Shown here piece by piece: positions 19,150 to 27,213 of a DNA stretch of 64,000 nucleotides. Within the stretch, counting starts at the first letter, position 1. Every line of letters begins with the position of its first letter. Under the pieces are notes generated by a model. It searched no databases. It saw nothing but the letters and a program-made list of their open reading frames with translations, and had not been told where the DNA came from. The stretch comes from Sphingobium jiangsuense (lineage in GTDB: Bacteria; Pseudomonadota; Alphaproteobacteria; Sphingomonadales; Sphingomonadaceae). The stretch covers positions 186,001-250,000 of the forward strand of contig NZ_JACIDT010000003.1 of NCBI RefSeq assembly GCF_014196495.1, given 5' to 3'. The translations under genes and the position numbers were made by a program.

Positions 19150-20292
19150 ATGTATGAAGTGAAAGCCGATGCTCTGGAAGAGAGCTTCGACGCGCTGGCG
19201 GGCGCGGATCGTCTTGCGGTGGTGGAGGCCGATATCGCCGCGCTGAAAGGACAGGTGGCCGGTATCCGCAGGGGCGCGGTGGAGCGGCCCGCGCTCGACG
19301 GCGTGAAGGGGGCGGAGGCGGACCCGGCGCGGGCGGCCTTCGTCGACCGTTATCTGCGGCGCGGGCAGGAAGCGGGGGTCGAGCTCAAGAGCCTGTCGGG
19401 CGCGACCGGGGCGAGCGGCGGCTATGCCGTCCCGCGCGAGGTCGATGCGCAGATCGACTCGGTGCTGAAGGCGATCTCGCCGATCCGCGCCATCGCCAAT
19501 GTGGTGCGCACCGGCACGGCGGGCTATCGCAAGCTGGTGGCGAGCGGCGGCACGCCCTCGGGCTGGGCGAGCGAGACCGGCGCGCGGGCCGAAACCGCCA
19601 CCCCGACCTTCAACGAGATCGCGCCGCCCTGGGGCGAGCTGTACGCCAATCCGGCGGCCAGCCAGGCGATGCTGGACGATGCGGCCTTCGATGTCGAAGG
19701 CTGGCTGGCCGGAGAGATCGCGCAGGAATTCGCGAAGGCGGAGGGCGCGGCGTTCGTCAACGGCACCGGCACCAACCAGCCCAGGGGCTTCCTCAGCTAC
19801 CAGACCAGCGCGGCGGGCGACGGCGCCCGCTCGTTCGGCACGGTGCAGCATGTGCCGAGCGGCGTGTCGGGCGCCTTCCCGTCGAGCAGCCCGCAGGACG
19901 TGCTGATCGATCTCGTCCAGTCGCTGCGCGCGCCCTATCGGCAGGGTGCGGCCTTCGTGATGAACAGCGCGACGCTTTCGCGCATCCGCAAGTTCAAGAC
20001 GGCGGACGGCGCGTTCCTGTGGCAGCCGGCGATGGCGGCGGGCGCCCCGGCGACGCTGCTCGGCTATCCGGTGATCGAGGCCGAGGACATGCCGGATATC
20101 GGCGCCGACAGCCTCTCCATCGCGTTCGGCGATTTCCGGCGCGGCTATGTGATCGCCGAGCGCAGCGAGACGAGCATCCTGCGCGATCCCTACAGCAACA
20201 AGCCGTTCGTGCATTTCTACGCGGTCAAGCGGCTGGGCGGGGCGGTGACCGACAGCAATGCGATCAAGCTGCTGAAGTTCGCCACGTCCTGA
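19150..20292 (+). CDS. GTA/phage major capsid protein, HK97 fold (gp5)
   Basis: The main shell protein, 380 residues. The N-terminal part (about 1-75) is the coiled delta domain removed by the prohead protease; the mature shell protein likely starts around ELKSLSGATGASGGYAVPRE. The C-terminal half has the typical HK97 features WQPAMAAGAPATLLGYPVIE, AFGDFRRGYVIAERS and the end SNAIKLLKFATS. The GGAGAAGCCT box precedes the ATG at 19150. In RcGTA this is gene g5. Confidence 0.94.
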   Translation: MYEVKADALEESFDALAGADRLAVVEADIAALKGQVAGIRRGAVERPALDGVKGAEADPARAAFVDRYLRRGQEAGVELKSLSGATGASGGYAVPREVDAQIDSVLKAISPIRAIANVVRTGTAGYRKLVASGGTPSGWASETGARAETATPTFNEIAPPWGELYANPAASQAMLDDAAFDVEGWLAGEIAQEFAKAEGAAFVNGTGTNQPRGFLSYQTSAAGDGARSFGTVQHVPSGVSGAFPSSSPQDVLIDLVQSLRAPYRQGAAFVMNSATLSRIRKFKTADGAFLWQPAMAAGAPATLLGYPVIEAEDMPDIGADSLSIAFGDFRRGYVIAERSETSILRDPYSNKPFVHFYAVKRLGGAVTDSNAIKLLKFATS

Positions 20293-20366
20293 GCGGCCGG
20301 CCCCCCTTCCTTCGCGGGAGGGGGGCCGCACCCATTTATCTGGAGCTTGAGGGAAAGGCGCATGCG

Positions 20367-20906
20367 ATGACGGTGCGAATGGAAGCGGTGGCGCAGCCCA
20401 TCATCGAGGGCGCGCGGGACGAGACGAAAAGCTGGCTGCGGATCGAGACGGCGCAGGACGACGCGGCGATCGAGGCGCTGTGCCGCTCGGCGATCGGCAT
20501 GGCGGAGGATTTCTGCGCGCAGCGCCTGTTCGCGCGGGCGGGCGAGGAAATGCTCGCGCCCGCGCGGGAATGGCGGCGGCTGCACGCCTGCCCGGTGCGC
20601 GGCATCGCGGCCGTGGCGGCGGTGGATGCGGGCGGCGCGGAAAGCCCGATCGCGGCGGACGGCTATGCGATCGACATCGACGCGGACGGCGACGGCTGGG
20701 TGCGGGTGACGGCGGCGCCGCTGCCGGGCCGGATCAGCATCGGCCTGACGGCGGGGCTGGCCGAGGACTGGGCGGACCTTCCCGATCCGTTGCGGCAGGG
20801 GGTGGTGCGGCTGGCCGCGCATCTTTTCGGCGAAAGCGCGAGCGACACGCCGCCCGCCATCGTCACCGCGCTGTGGCGGCCGTGGCGGCGGATGCGCCTG
20901 GCATGA
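20367..20906 (+). CDS. GTA head-tail connector/adaptor protein (gp6 position)
   Basis: A protein of 179 residues. The N-terminal section ETKSWLRIETAQDDAAIEAL followed by CRSAIGMAEDFC is the standard opening of gp6-type connector proteins. A middle beta-rich part and PDPLRQGVVRLAAHLF complete the family pattern. The adaptor ring links portal and tail. The ATG at 20367 was chosen because the longer open frame upstream is a shadow of the capsid gene. The stop overlaps the next gene. Confidence 0.85.
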   Translation: MTVRMEAVAQPIIEGARDETKSWLRIETAQDDAAIEALCRSAIGMAEDFCAQRLFARAGEEMLAPAREWRRLHACPVRGIAAVAAVDAGGAESPIAADGYAIDIDADGDGWVRVTAAPLPGRISIGLTAGLAEDWADLPDPLRQGVVRLAAHLFGESASDTPPAIVTALWRPWRRMRLA

Positions 20907-21121
20907 GCGCGACTGGCATGAGCGTGGCTGGGGAGCGCGCCGCGCGGGCGGGCGAGGCGCGGGCGGCGGCGCTGCGGCAGGGGCTGGCCGGGGAGGCGGA
21001 GGTGCTGGGCGGCATCGTCGCGCGGGTCGAGGGCGAGGAGGTGGTGCTGGAAGGGCGCGGCCTGCTCGACCGGTGGATCAGGGATGCGAGGCTGCGCGAT
21101 ATCGGGAGGACGGAACTATGA
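20903..21121 (+). CDS. Small GTA protein between connector and tail-completion genes
   Basis: A protein of 72 residues rich in Ala, Arg and Gly (AARAGEARAAALRQGLAGEA) with a C-terminal strand-rich stretch (EGEEVVLEGRGLLDRWIRDA). Its place between gp6 and gp8 equals that of RcGTA g7, a head-tail adaptor of about 110 residues, but it is shorter and I see no clear similarity. It overlaps both neighbours by 4 bases, supporting a real gene. A second ATG lies 15 bases downstream. Confidence 0.65.
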   Translation: MSATGMSVAGERAARAGEARAAALRQGLAGEAEVLGGIVARVEGEEVVLEGRGLLDRWIRDARLRDIGRTEL

Positions 21122-21516
21122 AGGCGGATCATGACATGCGCGCGGCGGTGCTGGCGCTGCTGCGGGACGATGCAGTGCTGGGCGCGAGGATCAACCGCGT
21201 CCATGACGGCATGCCCGCGAAGGCGACGCCGCCGATGCTGGTGGTGGGCGAGTGCGGCGGGACGGACTGGGGATGCAAGGACCGGCCCGGCCGCGAGGTG
21301 CGGATCACCCTCACCGTGGAGGACGATATCGAGACGGTGACGCGGATCGGCGGCATATTGGCGCTGGCCGATGAGGTGGTGCAGCGGCTGTCCGGCACGG
21401 TGGCGGGGTGGAGCATCGCCTCGCTGCGCCTCGTCCGCTCGCGCCTGTTGCGTACCAATGCGGGGCGGTGGAACGGGTTGATGGACTATCGCATTCGCGT
21501 ACTGGCGGCGGAGTGA
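21118..21516 (+). CDS. GTA tail-completion protein, DUF3168 family (gp8)
   Basis: A protein of 132 residues with the DUF3168 pattern: MRAAVLALLRDDAVLGARIN at the start, PPMLVVGECGGTDWGCKDRPG in the middle and a C-terminal hydrophobic core. These proteins form the ring that closes the head-tail joint, equivalent to SPP1 gp17-type tail completion. After it the cluster is broken by about 780 bases of repeats and an opposite-strand gene before the major tail gene. Confidence 0.85.
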   Translation: MKADHDMRAAVLALLRDDAVLGARINRVHDGMPAKATPPMLVVGECGGTDWGCKDRPGREVRITLTVEDDIETVTRIGGILALADEVVQRLSGTVAGWSIASLRLVRSRLLRTNAGRWNGLMDYRIRVLAAE

Positions 21517-21555
21517 GGTAGGCGGCGGTTCGGCGATGGGGAGCGGGCCTTAGCC

Positions 21556-21674
21556 TTACCGTCACCCTGAACCTGGTTAGCTGCGCTGGCCTTCGGCTCA
21601 GGGTCCATTTCACCGCATTGACCAGCGGACTGTGGGGCTTGATGGATGCTGAAAACAAGTTCAGCATGACGATT
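21556..21674. repeat. Dispersed repeat, family B copy 3
   Basis: Very close to copy 1: it keeps the GGTTAGCTGCGCTGGCCTTC insert and ends in CAAGTTCAGCATGACGATTA. Confidence 0.85.
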
Positions 21675-21705
21675 AGGTTGGGGGGCAGCTAACCAGCCCC
21701 CCAAT

Positions 21706-21798
21706 CCGTCATGCCAGCGCAGGCTGGCATCTGTGGCGGCGGCGCGTGACATGGCCTGAGATTCTGGGCTTGCGGCCCCAGCCTGCGCCGGGGCGACG
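21706..21798. repeat. Dispersed palindromic repeat, family A copy 4
   Basis: CCGTCATGCCAGCGCAGGCT, GGCGGCGCGTGACATGGCC and CCCCAGCCTGCGCCGGGG, the usual two-hairpin plan with a longer middle. Confidence 0.8.
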
Positions 21799-21903
21799 GC
21801 GGAGGGAGGCTTGCTCACCTTCAATCCGTCGCTTCGGCTGATCCGCCCGCCGGCGAATGTCGCCCAGCCCTGCGAACTGGTAATCCGCCCGGCTGCCCCG
21901 CCG

Positions 21904-22215
21904 TTACTGCGCGCTGTCGTAGTCGCTGGTCATCTTCTCGATATATTCGGCGACCTGGTCGTTCGCGTCCTGCCGGGCTTCCTGCTCGGTCATGCCGTCG
22001 GTCCGGTCGGCGGCCATCAGCGCGGTGCGGAAGGCGGCTTCCTTGTCGGCGCATTTGGTCTTCAGCCCGGCGAGAAAGGCATCGCGCGCCACTTTCTTCG
22101 TCGCGGCGTCGTTGGTGTAGCCGCTGAGGCAGGACGCATAGGCCTGGCGCGCCTTGGGCACCGCGTCGGCGGGCGCGGGCGCGGCGGCGGCCAATATCAG
22201 TGCAACGATAACCAT
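21904..22215 (-). CDS. Small secreted protein of unknown function, opposite strand within the GTA cluster
   Basis: A protein of 103 residues with a short signal peptide (MVIVALILAAAAPAPADA). The mature part is helical and acidic, with two cysteines (YASCLSGY and KTKCADKE) and a C-terminus rich in Asp/Glu (MTEQEARQDANDQVAEYIEK). I do not recognise the family. It is the only minus-strand gene between 14 and 30 kb and is absent from the RcGTA layout, so it is probably a chromosomal insertion brought in with or beside the repeats. Codon use looks like its neighbours. Confidence 0.7.
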   Translation of the reverse strand: MVIVALILAAAAPAPADAVPKARQAYASCLSGYTNDAATKKVARDAFLAGLKTKCADKEAAFRTALMAADRTDGMTEQEARQDANDQVAEYIEKMTSDYDSAQ

Positions 22216-22299
22216 CGAAACCTCTCCAACCGAAAGGCACGACGGAAGGCGAAAAATATCGTCGTCCGCCTGCCATCACACTGAAAGGAATAGTGCGCC

Positions 22300-22707
22300 A
22301 TGGGCGTCGAAAAAGGAAGCGCGTTTTTGTTGAAGGTCGGCAATGGCGATGCGCCGGTGACCTATGCGACCGTGGCCGGGCTACGCACCACGCAATTGCA
22401 GGTGAGCGGCGAGGCGGTGAACGTCACCAGCAAGGATTCGGGCGGCTGGCGCGAGCTGCTGTCGGGCGCGGGCGTGCGGTCGGTCAGCGTGTCGGCGGCG
22501 GGCATCTTCACCGGATCGGGCGGCGAGACGCGCCTGCGCAACCATGCGCTGGCGGGCACGATCGACGATTATGAGCTGAGCTTCGAGAGCGGCGAGCGGA
22601 TGCACGGGCGCTTCCTCGTCACCCGGCTCGAATATGCGGGCGATTATAATGGCGAGCGCAATTACACGATCAGCCTCGAAAGCTCCGGCCCGGTGACGTC
22701 GCTATGA
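22300..22707 (+). CDS. GTA major tail protein, TP901-1 type (gp9)
   Basis: The tail-tube protein, 135 residues. Features of the TP901-1 family are visible: ATVAGLRTTQLQVSGEAVNV at the start, TSKDSGGWRELLSGAGVRSV, and the end YELSFESGERMHGRFLVTRL with NYTISLESSGPV. It forms stacked hexamer rings of the tail tube. It resumes the cluster after the repeat region and overlaps the next gene by 4 bases. Confidence 0.92.
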   Translation: MGVEKGSAFLLKVGNGDAPVTYATVAGLRTTQLQVSGEAVNVTSKDSGGWRELLSGAGVRSVSVSAAGIFTGSGGETRLRNHALAGTIDDYELSFESGERMHGRFLVTRLEYAGDYNGERNYTISLESSGPVTSL

Positions 22708-23060
22708 GTGGCGGGGCTATGAGCGGGGCGAGGCAGGCCGATGCGCTGCGCGGTCCCAATGCGCTGCGCGGCGAGGCGAGCCTCGTCGTGCGGGGCGAGA
22801 GGCTGATGCTGCGCCCCAGCTTCGCCGCGCTGGTGGCGGCGGAGGAGGAACTGGGGCCGCTGTTCGCGCTGGTCGAGCGGGCGGGCGCGGGCGAGTTGCG
22901 GCTGGCCGAGATGATCGCGCTGTTCTGGCATTGCCGCCATGGCTGGCCCGAGGCGATCGGCCGCGCCGATCTGGGCGAGGCGGTGGCGGCGCAGGGGCTG
23001 GTCGCGGCGACCCCGGCGCTCAAGGCGGTGCTGCGGCAGATATTGGCGGGCGCGGGATGA
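22704..23060 (+). CDS. GTA tail assembly chaperone-like protein (gp10)
   Basis: A protein of 118 residues of the GTA gp10 type, with GEASLVVRGERLMLRPSFAA and LVAAEEELGPLFALVERA followed by a helical C-terminus. It is likely a tail assembly chaperone acting with the next product on the tape measure. Two in-frame ATGs are 15 bases apart; the first overlaps the gp9 stop. Start and stop both overlap neighbours. Confidence 0.85.
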   Translation: MSGGAMSGARQADALRGPNALRGEASLVVRGERLMLRPSFAALVAAEEELGPLFALVERAGAGELRLAEMIALFWHCRHGWPEAIGRADLGEAVAAQGLVAATPALKAVLRQILAGAG

Positions 23061-23293
23061 GCGCGGCGGCGGAGGCGGAGGCGCAGAGGCGGTTCGCGCC
23101 GGTCGCTCTGCGCCTGTCCGGCCTCGCGGGCTGGCATCTGGGGTGGAGCGCCGACCGGTTCTGGCAGGCCACCCCGGCCGAGATGGAAAGCATAGTCCAG
23201 GTGATGCTGGGCGCGGAGGAAGGCGGCGCGGGCGCGGCCCCGCCGTCGCGCGCCAGCATCGCCCGATTGCAGGAGATGTTTCCCGATGGATGA
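23057..23293 (+). CDS. GTA tail assembly chaperone, small partner (gp10.1 position)
   Basis: A protein of 78 residues. LAGWHLGWSADRFWQATPAE followed by MESIVQVMLG is the hallmark of the small GTA/phage tail-assembly chaperone that sits just before the tape measure. No frameshift with gp10 is needed, since each has its own start codon in a 4-base overlap. The last 8 bases overlap the tape-measure start. Confidence 0.85.
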   Translation: MSAAAEAEAQRRFAPVALRLSGLAGWHLGWSADRFWQATPAEMESIVQVMLGAEEGGAGAAPPSRASIARLQEMFPDG

Positions 23294-23861
23294 GGAAATC
23301 GACCGGCTGGTGATCGCGGTCCGGGCCGACACGCAGGGTTTTGCGCGCGACCTATCGGCGATGCGGCAGGATCTGGAAGGGCCGCTGGCGAGCGGGGCGG
23401 AGCGGGCGGGCCGCGCGATCGAGACGACGCTGCTGCGCGCGGTGCGGACCGGCAAGCTGGGGTTCGACGACCTGCGCGGCGTGGCGCTGTCGGCGATGAA
23501 CAGCATTGCGCGCAGTGCGCTGTCCTCCGGCCTGTCGTCCCTGGGGCTGGGCGGCGGATCGGGCGGCGGCGGGCTGCTGGGCGGGCTGACCACCATCGCG
23601 CTGGCGGCGCTCGGCGCTCCGGGCCGGGCGACGGGCGGGCCGGTGTCGCCGGGGCGGGCCTATCGCGTGGGCGAGAACGGGCCGGAGCTGTTCGTGCCGA
23701 CGAGCAGCGGGACCGTGGTGGCGGCGGGTGCGAGGACGGGCGGCGGGCGCGACGTGCGCGTCTCGATCAATGTCCGCGCGCCGGAGGGCAGCGCCCCGCA
23801 GGCGCTCGCCCGCAGCTCGCGGCAGATTGCGCGGACGGTGCGGGGGGCCTTGTCGCAGTAG
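23286..23861 (+). CDS. Short tail tape measure protein (gp11)
   Basis: A protein of 191 residues, far below phage tape measures but close to the RcGTA one (about 220), implying a very short tail. The N-terminus (DRLVIAVRADTQGFARDLSA) is the usual helical opening, a Gly/Ser-rich hinge follows (LGGGSGGGGLLGGL), and the C-terminal part has the tape-measure signature ATGGPVSPGRAYRVGENGPE with LFVPTSSGTVV. It scaffolds tube length and may contact the membrane on DNA entry. Confidence 0.9.
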   Translation: MDEEIDRLVIAVRADTQGFARDLSAMRQDLEGPLASGAERAGRAIETTLLRAVRTGKLGFDDLRGVALSAMNSIARSALSSGLSSLGLGGGSGGGGLLGGLTTIALAALGAPGRATGGPVSPGRAYRVGENGPELFVPTSSGTVVAAGARTGGGRDVRVSINVRAPEGSAPQALARSSRQIARTVRGALSQ

Positions 23862-23892
23862 GTTTACGGCGGGCTATCCCCCACCTCCGCCC

Positions 23893-23924
23893 GCCCTTCG
23901 GGTCGACAAGCTCAGCCCGAACGG
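23893..23924. repeat. Dispersed repeat, family C fragment
   Basis: TCGACAAGCTCAGCCCGAAC with flanking GGTT, one arm of the family C palindrome found complete at 61079-61159. Confidence 0.7.
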
Positions 23925-23957
23925 TTCTTATATTCGAGCCTTCCCCGCCTCTCTGTC

Positions 23958-24038
23958 CGTCATGCCAGCGCAGGCTGGCATCGTTCTCGATAGCGCTGGG
24001 CCAAGCCTCCAGAGATGCCAGCCTGCGCTGGCATGACG
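23958..24038. repeat. Perfect 25-bp inverted repeat, family A head-to-head
   Basis: Arms 23958-23982 and 24014-24038 are perfect complements (CGTCATGCCAGCGCAGGCTG and onward) around 31 bases that include TCTCGATAGCGCTGGGCC. Each arm is itself the family A hairpin. It sits between tape measure and gp12, 26 bases before the gp12 start. Confidence 0.85.
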
Positions 24039-24064
24039 AATAGACTGCCGAAAAGGAGTATCCC

Positions 24065-26389
24065 ATGGCCTATTGGCTGGCGCCTGCCGGGCGGGCGCAG
24101 GAGCGCATCTTCATCAAGCGGTTCGCGCCGCCTTACTGGACCGTCAACTTTCCCCGCCCGATGATGGCGGGCATCGTCACCATCGCGCCCGATGCGCTGC
24201 GCGTCGAGGCGGTGTTCCATGGCTCGGGCGATCTGGCGGGCCTGATCTGGGAGGCGGAGGACAAGTGGAGCCATCCGCTGCTCGCCTATGAGACGGCGCG
24301 GGATTTCCGCCATTGCGTGCTGCGCTTCCGCTGGCGGAGCGAGGGGTTGAAGCCGCTCGACGCGGTGGACGGGCCGACGCTGACCATCGAGGGGCGCGAC
24401 CAGAGCGGCGCGCCGCGCAGCTGGTATGTGCGGCTGTGGAACTATGCGCAGGGGTCGCCGGAGGACGCGACGGTCACGCTCGACTTTGGCGATCTGAAGG
24501 GCGGCTTCGCGCTGCCCGCCGAGGCGGACCCGGTGTGGGCGGGCGATGTGGACCGTCTGTTCCTCTCGCTGGTCCCGCCCGGCTATGACCGGGGGTCGAC
24601 GCCGTTCGAGCAGGCGCGGGAAGGCTGGGTGGAACTGAGCGGCATAGGCTGCGACGGGTCGGGGTCGGTGCTCTCGGTGGGCGATGTGATGGTGCCGGAG
24701 CACGGCCTGTCGATCGCGACCGGCTATGACGACGGCTACAACCAGACGCCGGAGCGGCTGGTGCGGCAGATCCATGCGCTCGGCTATCGCGGCGACATTC
24801 TCCATTATGTCGGGATGAGCCATTATTTCCGGCTGGCGAGGGACGGGAGCGAGCTGCTCGCCACGCTGGAGGGCGGGCCGCTCAACGGCCCGTGTGCGGC
24901 GTGGCATCGCGATTTCGCGGCGCGGGCGAAGGCGATGGGGCTGGGGATCATCTGGTCGCTGTCCTACGAGCTGTTCGACGCCCATTGCCCGGAAGGCTGG
25001 AAGCAGCGCGCGGCCAATGGCGATCCGGCGCTGACCGGGTGGGAACCGCCCTCGACATTGCTCTCCCCGGCCCATGGCGAGGCGATGGCCTATTTGCAGG
25101 CGGTGGGCCGCGCGTTCGTCGCGATCGGGCGGGAGGCGGGGCTCGCGCCCAAATTCCAGGTGGGCGAGCCATGGTGGTGGATCATGCCCGCGGACGGGCG
25201 GATATGCCTCTATGACGAGGCGGCGAAGGCGGCTTTCGGCGGCGACCCTGTGGCAATCGCGGATATGCGGGAACCGCTCGACGCTGCGCAGAAGGCGCTG
25301 CTGGATCAGGCGGGCGGGCTGCTGGCGGCCTCGACCGCGGCCTTGTGCGCGGCGGTGCGGGACGAGGCGCCCGGCGCGGTCACGCATCTGCTGGCCTATC
25401 TGCCGACGGTGCTCGATCCGCTGATGCCGGAGGCGCGGCGGGCGAACATGCCGACGGGCTGGGCGAAGCCCGCTTTCGACCTGCTGCAACTGGAAGATTA
25501 TGACTGGGTGACCGAGGGGCGCAGCGCCCGCACCGGGCAGGGCGTGGCGGCGGCGAGCGCGCGGCTGGGCTATGCGGCGGGGGAGCAGCACTATCTCTCC
25601 GGCTTCGTGCTCAGGGCCGAGGACGCCGCCGCGCACTGGCCGCGCATCGAGGCGGCTGCGCGGGCCGGGCAGGCGCGGGGCGCGGCGGCGGTGTTCGTCT
25701 GGGCGTGGCCGCAGGTGGCGCGCGACGGGTTCACGACATTTGATCTGGAAGGGGAAGGCGATATGCAGGCCTTTGACGATGTGCTGTTTCCGCTGGCGAT
25801 CGGGCGGGAGGCGAGCGTGGCACCCGCCTTCTCGACCCAGATCGTCGAGAGCCTGTCCGGCCATGAACGGCGCAGCAGCGACTGGGCCGACGCGCGGCTG
25901 GGCTTCGATGCCGGGCCGGGGGTGCGGTCCGAAGGCGATCTGGTCGAACTGATCGCCTTTTTCCGCGCGCGGCGGGGCGCGGCGCGGGCGTTCCGCTTCA
26001 CCGATCCGTTCGACCATCAGAGCGGGCCGCCGGGGCAGGCCGTCACCGCGATCGACCAGCGGCTGGGCACCGGCGACGGCGTGACCAGCCAGTTCCAGCT
26101 GGGGAAAAGCTATGGTGCGGGCGCGGATGCGCAGCGGCGGATCATCACCCGACCGGTCGCGGGCAGCATCCGCGTCGCCATCGACGGGGTGGAGCAGGCG
26201 GGCGGCTGGAGCCATGCCGGGCTGGGCGTGATCGCGTTCGACGAGCCGCCGGGCGAGGGCGCGGTGCTTACCTGCGGCTATCGCTTCGACGTGCCGGTGC
26301 GCTTCGCCGAGGACCGGCTGGAGATCAACCGCGCGACCTTCGCCGCCGGGGAAGCGCCCTCGGTGCCGCTGATCGAGGTGCGGGCATGA
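24065..26389 (+). CDS. GTA distal tail protein with large N-terminal TIM-barrel-like domain (gp12, DUF2460)
   Basis: A protein of 774 residues. The last 205 or so (from DDVLFPLAIGREASVAPAFS) are the DUF2460 distal tail domain, which is about the whole length of RcGTA gp12. The first 560 are an added region: a beta-rich part (about 1-215) and a barrel-like part (about 220-560) with ATGYDDGYNQTPERLVRQIH, AKAMGLGIIWSLSYELFDA, KFQVGEPWWW and VFVWAWPQV, reminiscent of glycoside-hydrolase-type TIM barrels. The fold is inferred from pattern, not searched. It could coat the tail tube or bind cell-surface glycans. The start has an AAAAGGAG box. Confidence 0.85.
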   Translation: MAYWLAPAGRAQERIFIKRFAPPYWTVNFPRPMMAGIVTIAPDALRVEAVFHGSGDLAGLIWEAEDKWSHPLLAYETARDFRHCVLRFRWRSEGLKPLDAVDGPTLTIEGRDQSGAPRSWYVRLWNYAQGSPEDATVTLDFGDLKGGFALPAEADPVWAGDVDRLFLSLVPPGYDRGSTPFEQAREGWVELSGIGCDGSGSVLSVGDVMVPEHGLSIATGYDDGYNQTPERLVRQIHALGYRGDILHYVGMSHYFRLARDGSELLATLEGGPLNGPCAAWHRDFAARAKAMGLGIIWSLSYELFDAHCPEGWKQRAANGDPALTGWEPPSTLLSPAHGEAMAYLQAVGRAFVAIGREAGLAPKFQVGEPWWWIMPADGRICLYDEAAKAAFGGDPVAIADMREPLDAAQKALLDQAGGLLAASTAALCAAVRDEAPGAVTHLLAYLPTVLDPLMPEARRANMPTGWAKPAFDLLQLEDYDWVTEGRSARTGQGVAAASARLGYAAGEQHYLSGFVLRAEDAAAHWPRIEAAARAGQARGAAAVFVWAWPQVARDGFTTFDLEGEGDMQAFDDVLFPLAIGREASVAPAFSTQIVESLSGHERRSSDWADARLGFDAGPGVRSEGDLVELIAFFRARRGAARAFRFTDPFDHQSGPPGQAVTAIDQRLGTGDGVTSQFQLGKSYGAGADAQRRIITRPVAGSIRVAIDGVEQAGGWSHAGLGVIAFDEPPGEGAVLTCGYRFDVPVRFAEDRLEINRATFAAGEAPSVPLIEVRA

Positions 26390-27213
26390 GCGATGGTGCG
26401 GCGATATTGGCGCAGGACCTTGCCGCGCTGGCCTTTTGCTGGCGGCTGGAGCGGCGCGACGGGGTGGCGCTGGGCCTCACCAGCCATGACCGCGATCTGA
26501 CGGTGGCGGGCTTTCCCTATCGCGCGGCGCCGGGCCTCGTCCCGTCGGCCATCGCGCGGGGCATCGGGCTGGAGGCCGACGCGATGGACCTTCAGGGTGC
26601 GCTCAGCAGCGATGCGATCCGCGAGGAGGATCTGCGCGCCGGGCGCTGGGACGGCGCGGCGCTGTGGCTGCACCTGACCGAATGGACCGATCCGGGCGCG
26701 CTGTGGCTGGAGCTGATGCGCGGCGAGCTAGGCGCGGTCGAGCAGCAGGGCGAGAAATTCGCGGTCGAGCTGCGCGGCCCGCATGCGGCGTTGCAGGCCC
26801 CGGTCGCGCCGGAAACCTCGCCCGGATGCCGCGCGCGGCTGGGCGACCGGGCGTGCCGGGTCGATCTTGTGCGCCATCGGCGGCTGGTCGTGGTGGCGGC
26901 GATGGAGGAGGACAGGGCGGTCATCGGCGGAGGCGGGTTGGTCGCGGGGGCCTATGCGTTCGGCGCGCTGCGCTGGCTGGAGGGCGCCAATTGCGGGCTG
27001 ACCCAATCGGTGATCGCCAATGACGCGGACGGCGCGACCCTTTCGGACCTGCCCGCCTTTCCCGTTGCGCCGGGGACGCGCGCGCTGCTGACCGAAGGGT
27101 GCGACCGGCTGATCGCGACCTGCCGGGACCGCTTTTCCAATGCGGCCAATTTCCGGGGCGAACCCTATCTGCCGGGCAGCGACCTGCTGACCCGCTATCC
27201 GGGGGCGCGCTGA
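26386..27213 (+). CDS. GTA tail hub protein, DUF2163 (gp13)
   Basis: A protein of 275 residues with an N-terminal DUF2163 domain (ALAFCWRLERRDGVALGLTS then HDRDLTV) and a C-terminal BR0599-type domain ending RFSNAANFRGEPYLPGSDLL. Four cysteines are spaced C-x8-C (residues 148 and 157) and C-x6-C (239 and 246), the spacing of the [4Fe-4S] ligands of lambda gpL; an Fe-S cluster is therefore likely. A fifth Cys is at 203. It forms the hub between distal tail and baseplate. Confidence 0.9.
   Translation: MSDGAAILAQDLAALAFCWRLERRDGVALGLTSHDRDLTVAGFPYRAAPGLVPSAIARGIGLEADAMDLQGALSSDAIREEDLRAGRWDGAALWLHLTEWTDPGALWLELMRGELGAVEQQGEKFAVELRGPHAALQAPVAPETSPGCRARLGDRACRVDLVRHRRLVVVAAMEEDRAVIGGGGLVAGAYAFGALRWLEGANCGLTQSVIANDADGATLSDLPAFPVAPGTRALLTEGCDRLIATCRDRFSNAANFRGEPYLPGSDLLTRYPGAR

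Larger units (their letters stand above)
21517..21903. other. Repeat-filled gap inside the GTA cluster
   Basis: Between gp8 and the minus-strand gene lie one family B repeat (21556-21674) and one family A repeat (21706-21798). No protein gene is seen; frames crossing it are repeat-derived. Confidence 0.6.

Noticed and set aside
21821..22279. A 152-codon minus-strand frame overlapping the secreted-protein gene
   Set aside because: It is an out-of-frame shadow of the gene at 21904-22215, with Arg-rich composition typical of such frames.
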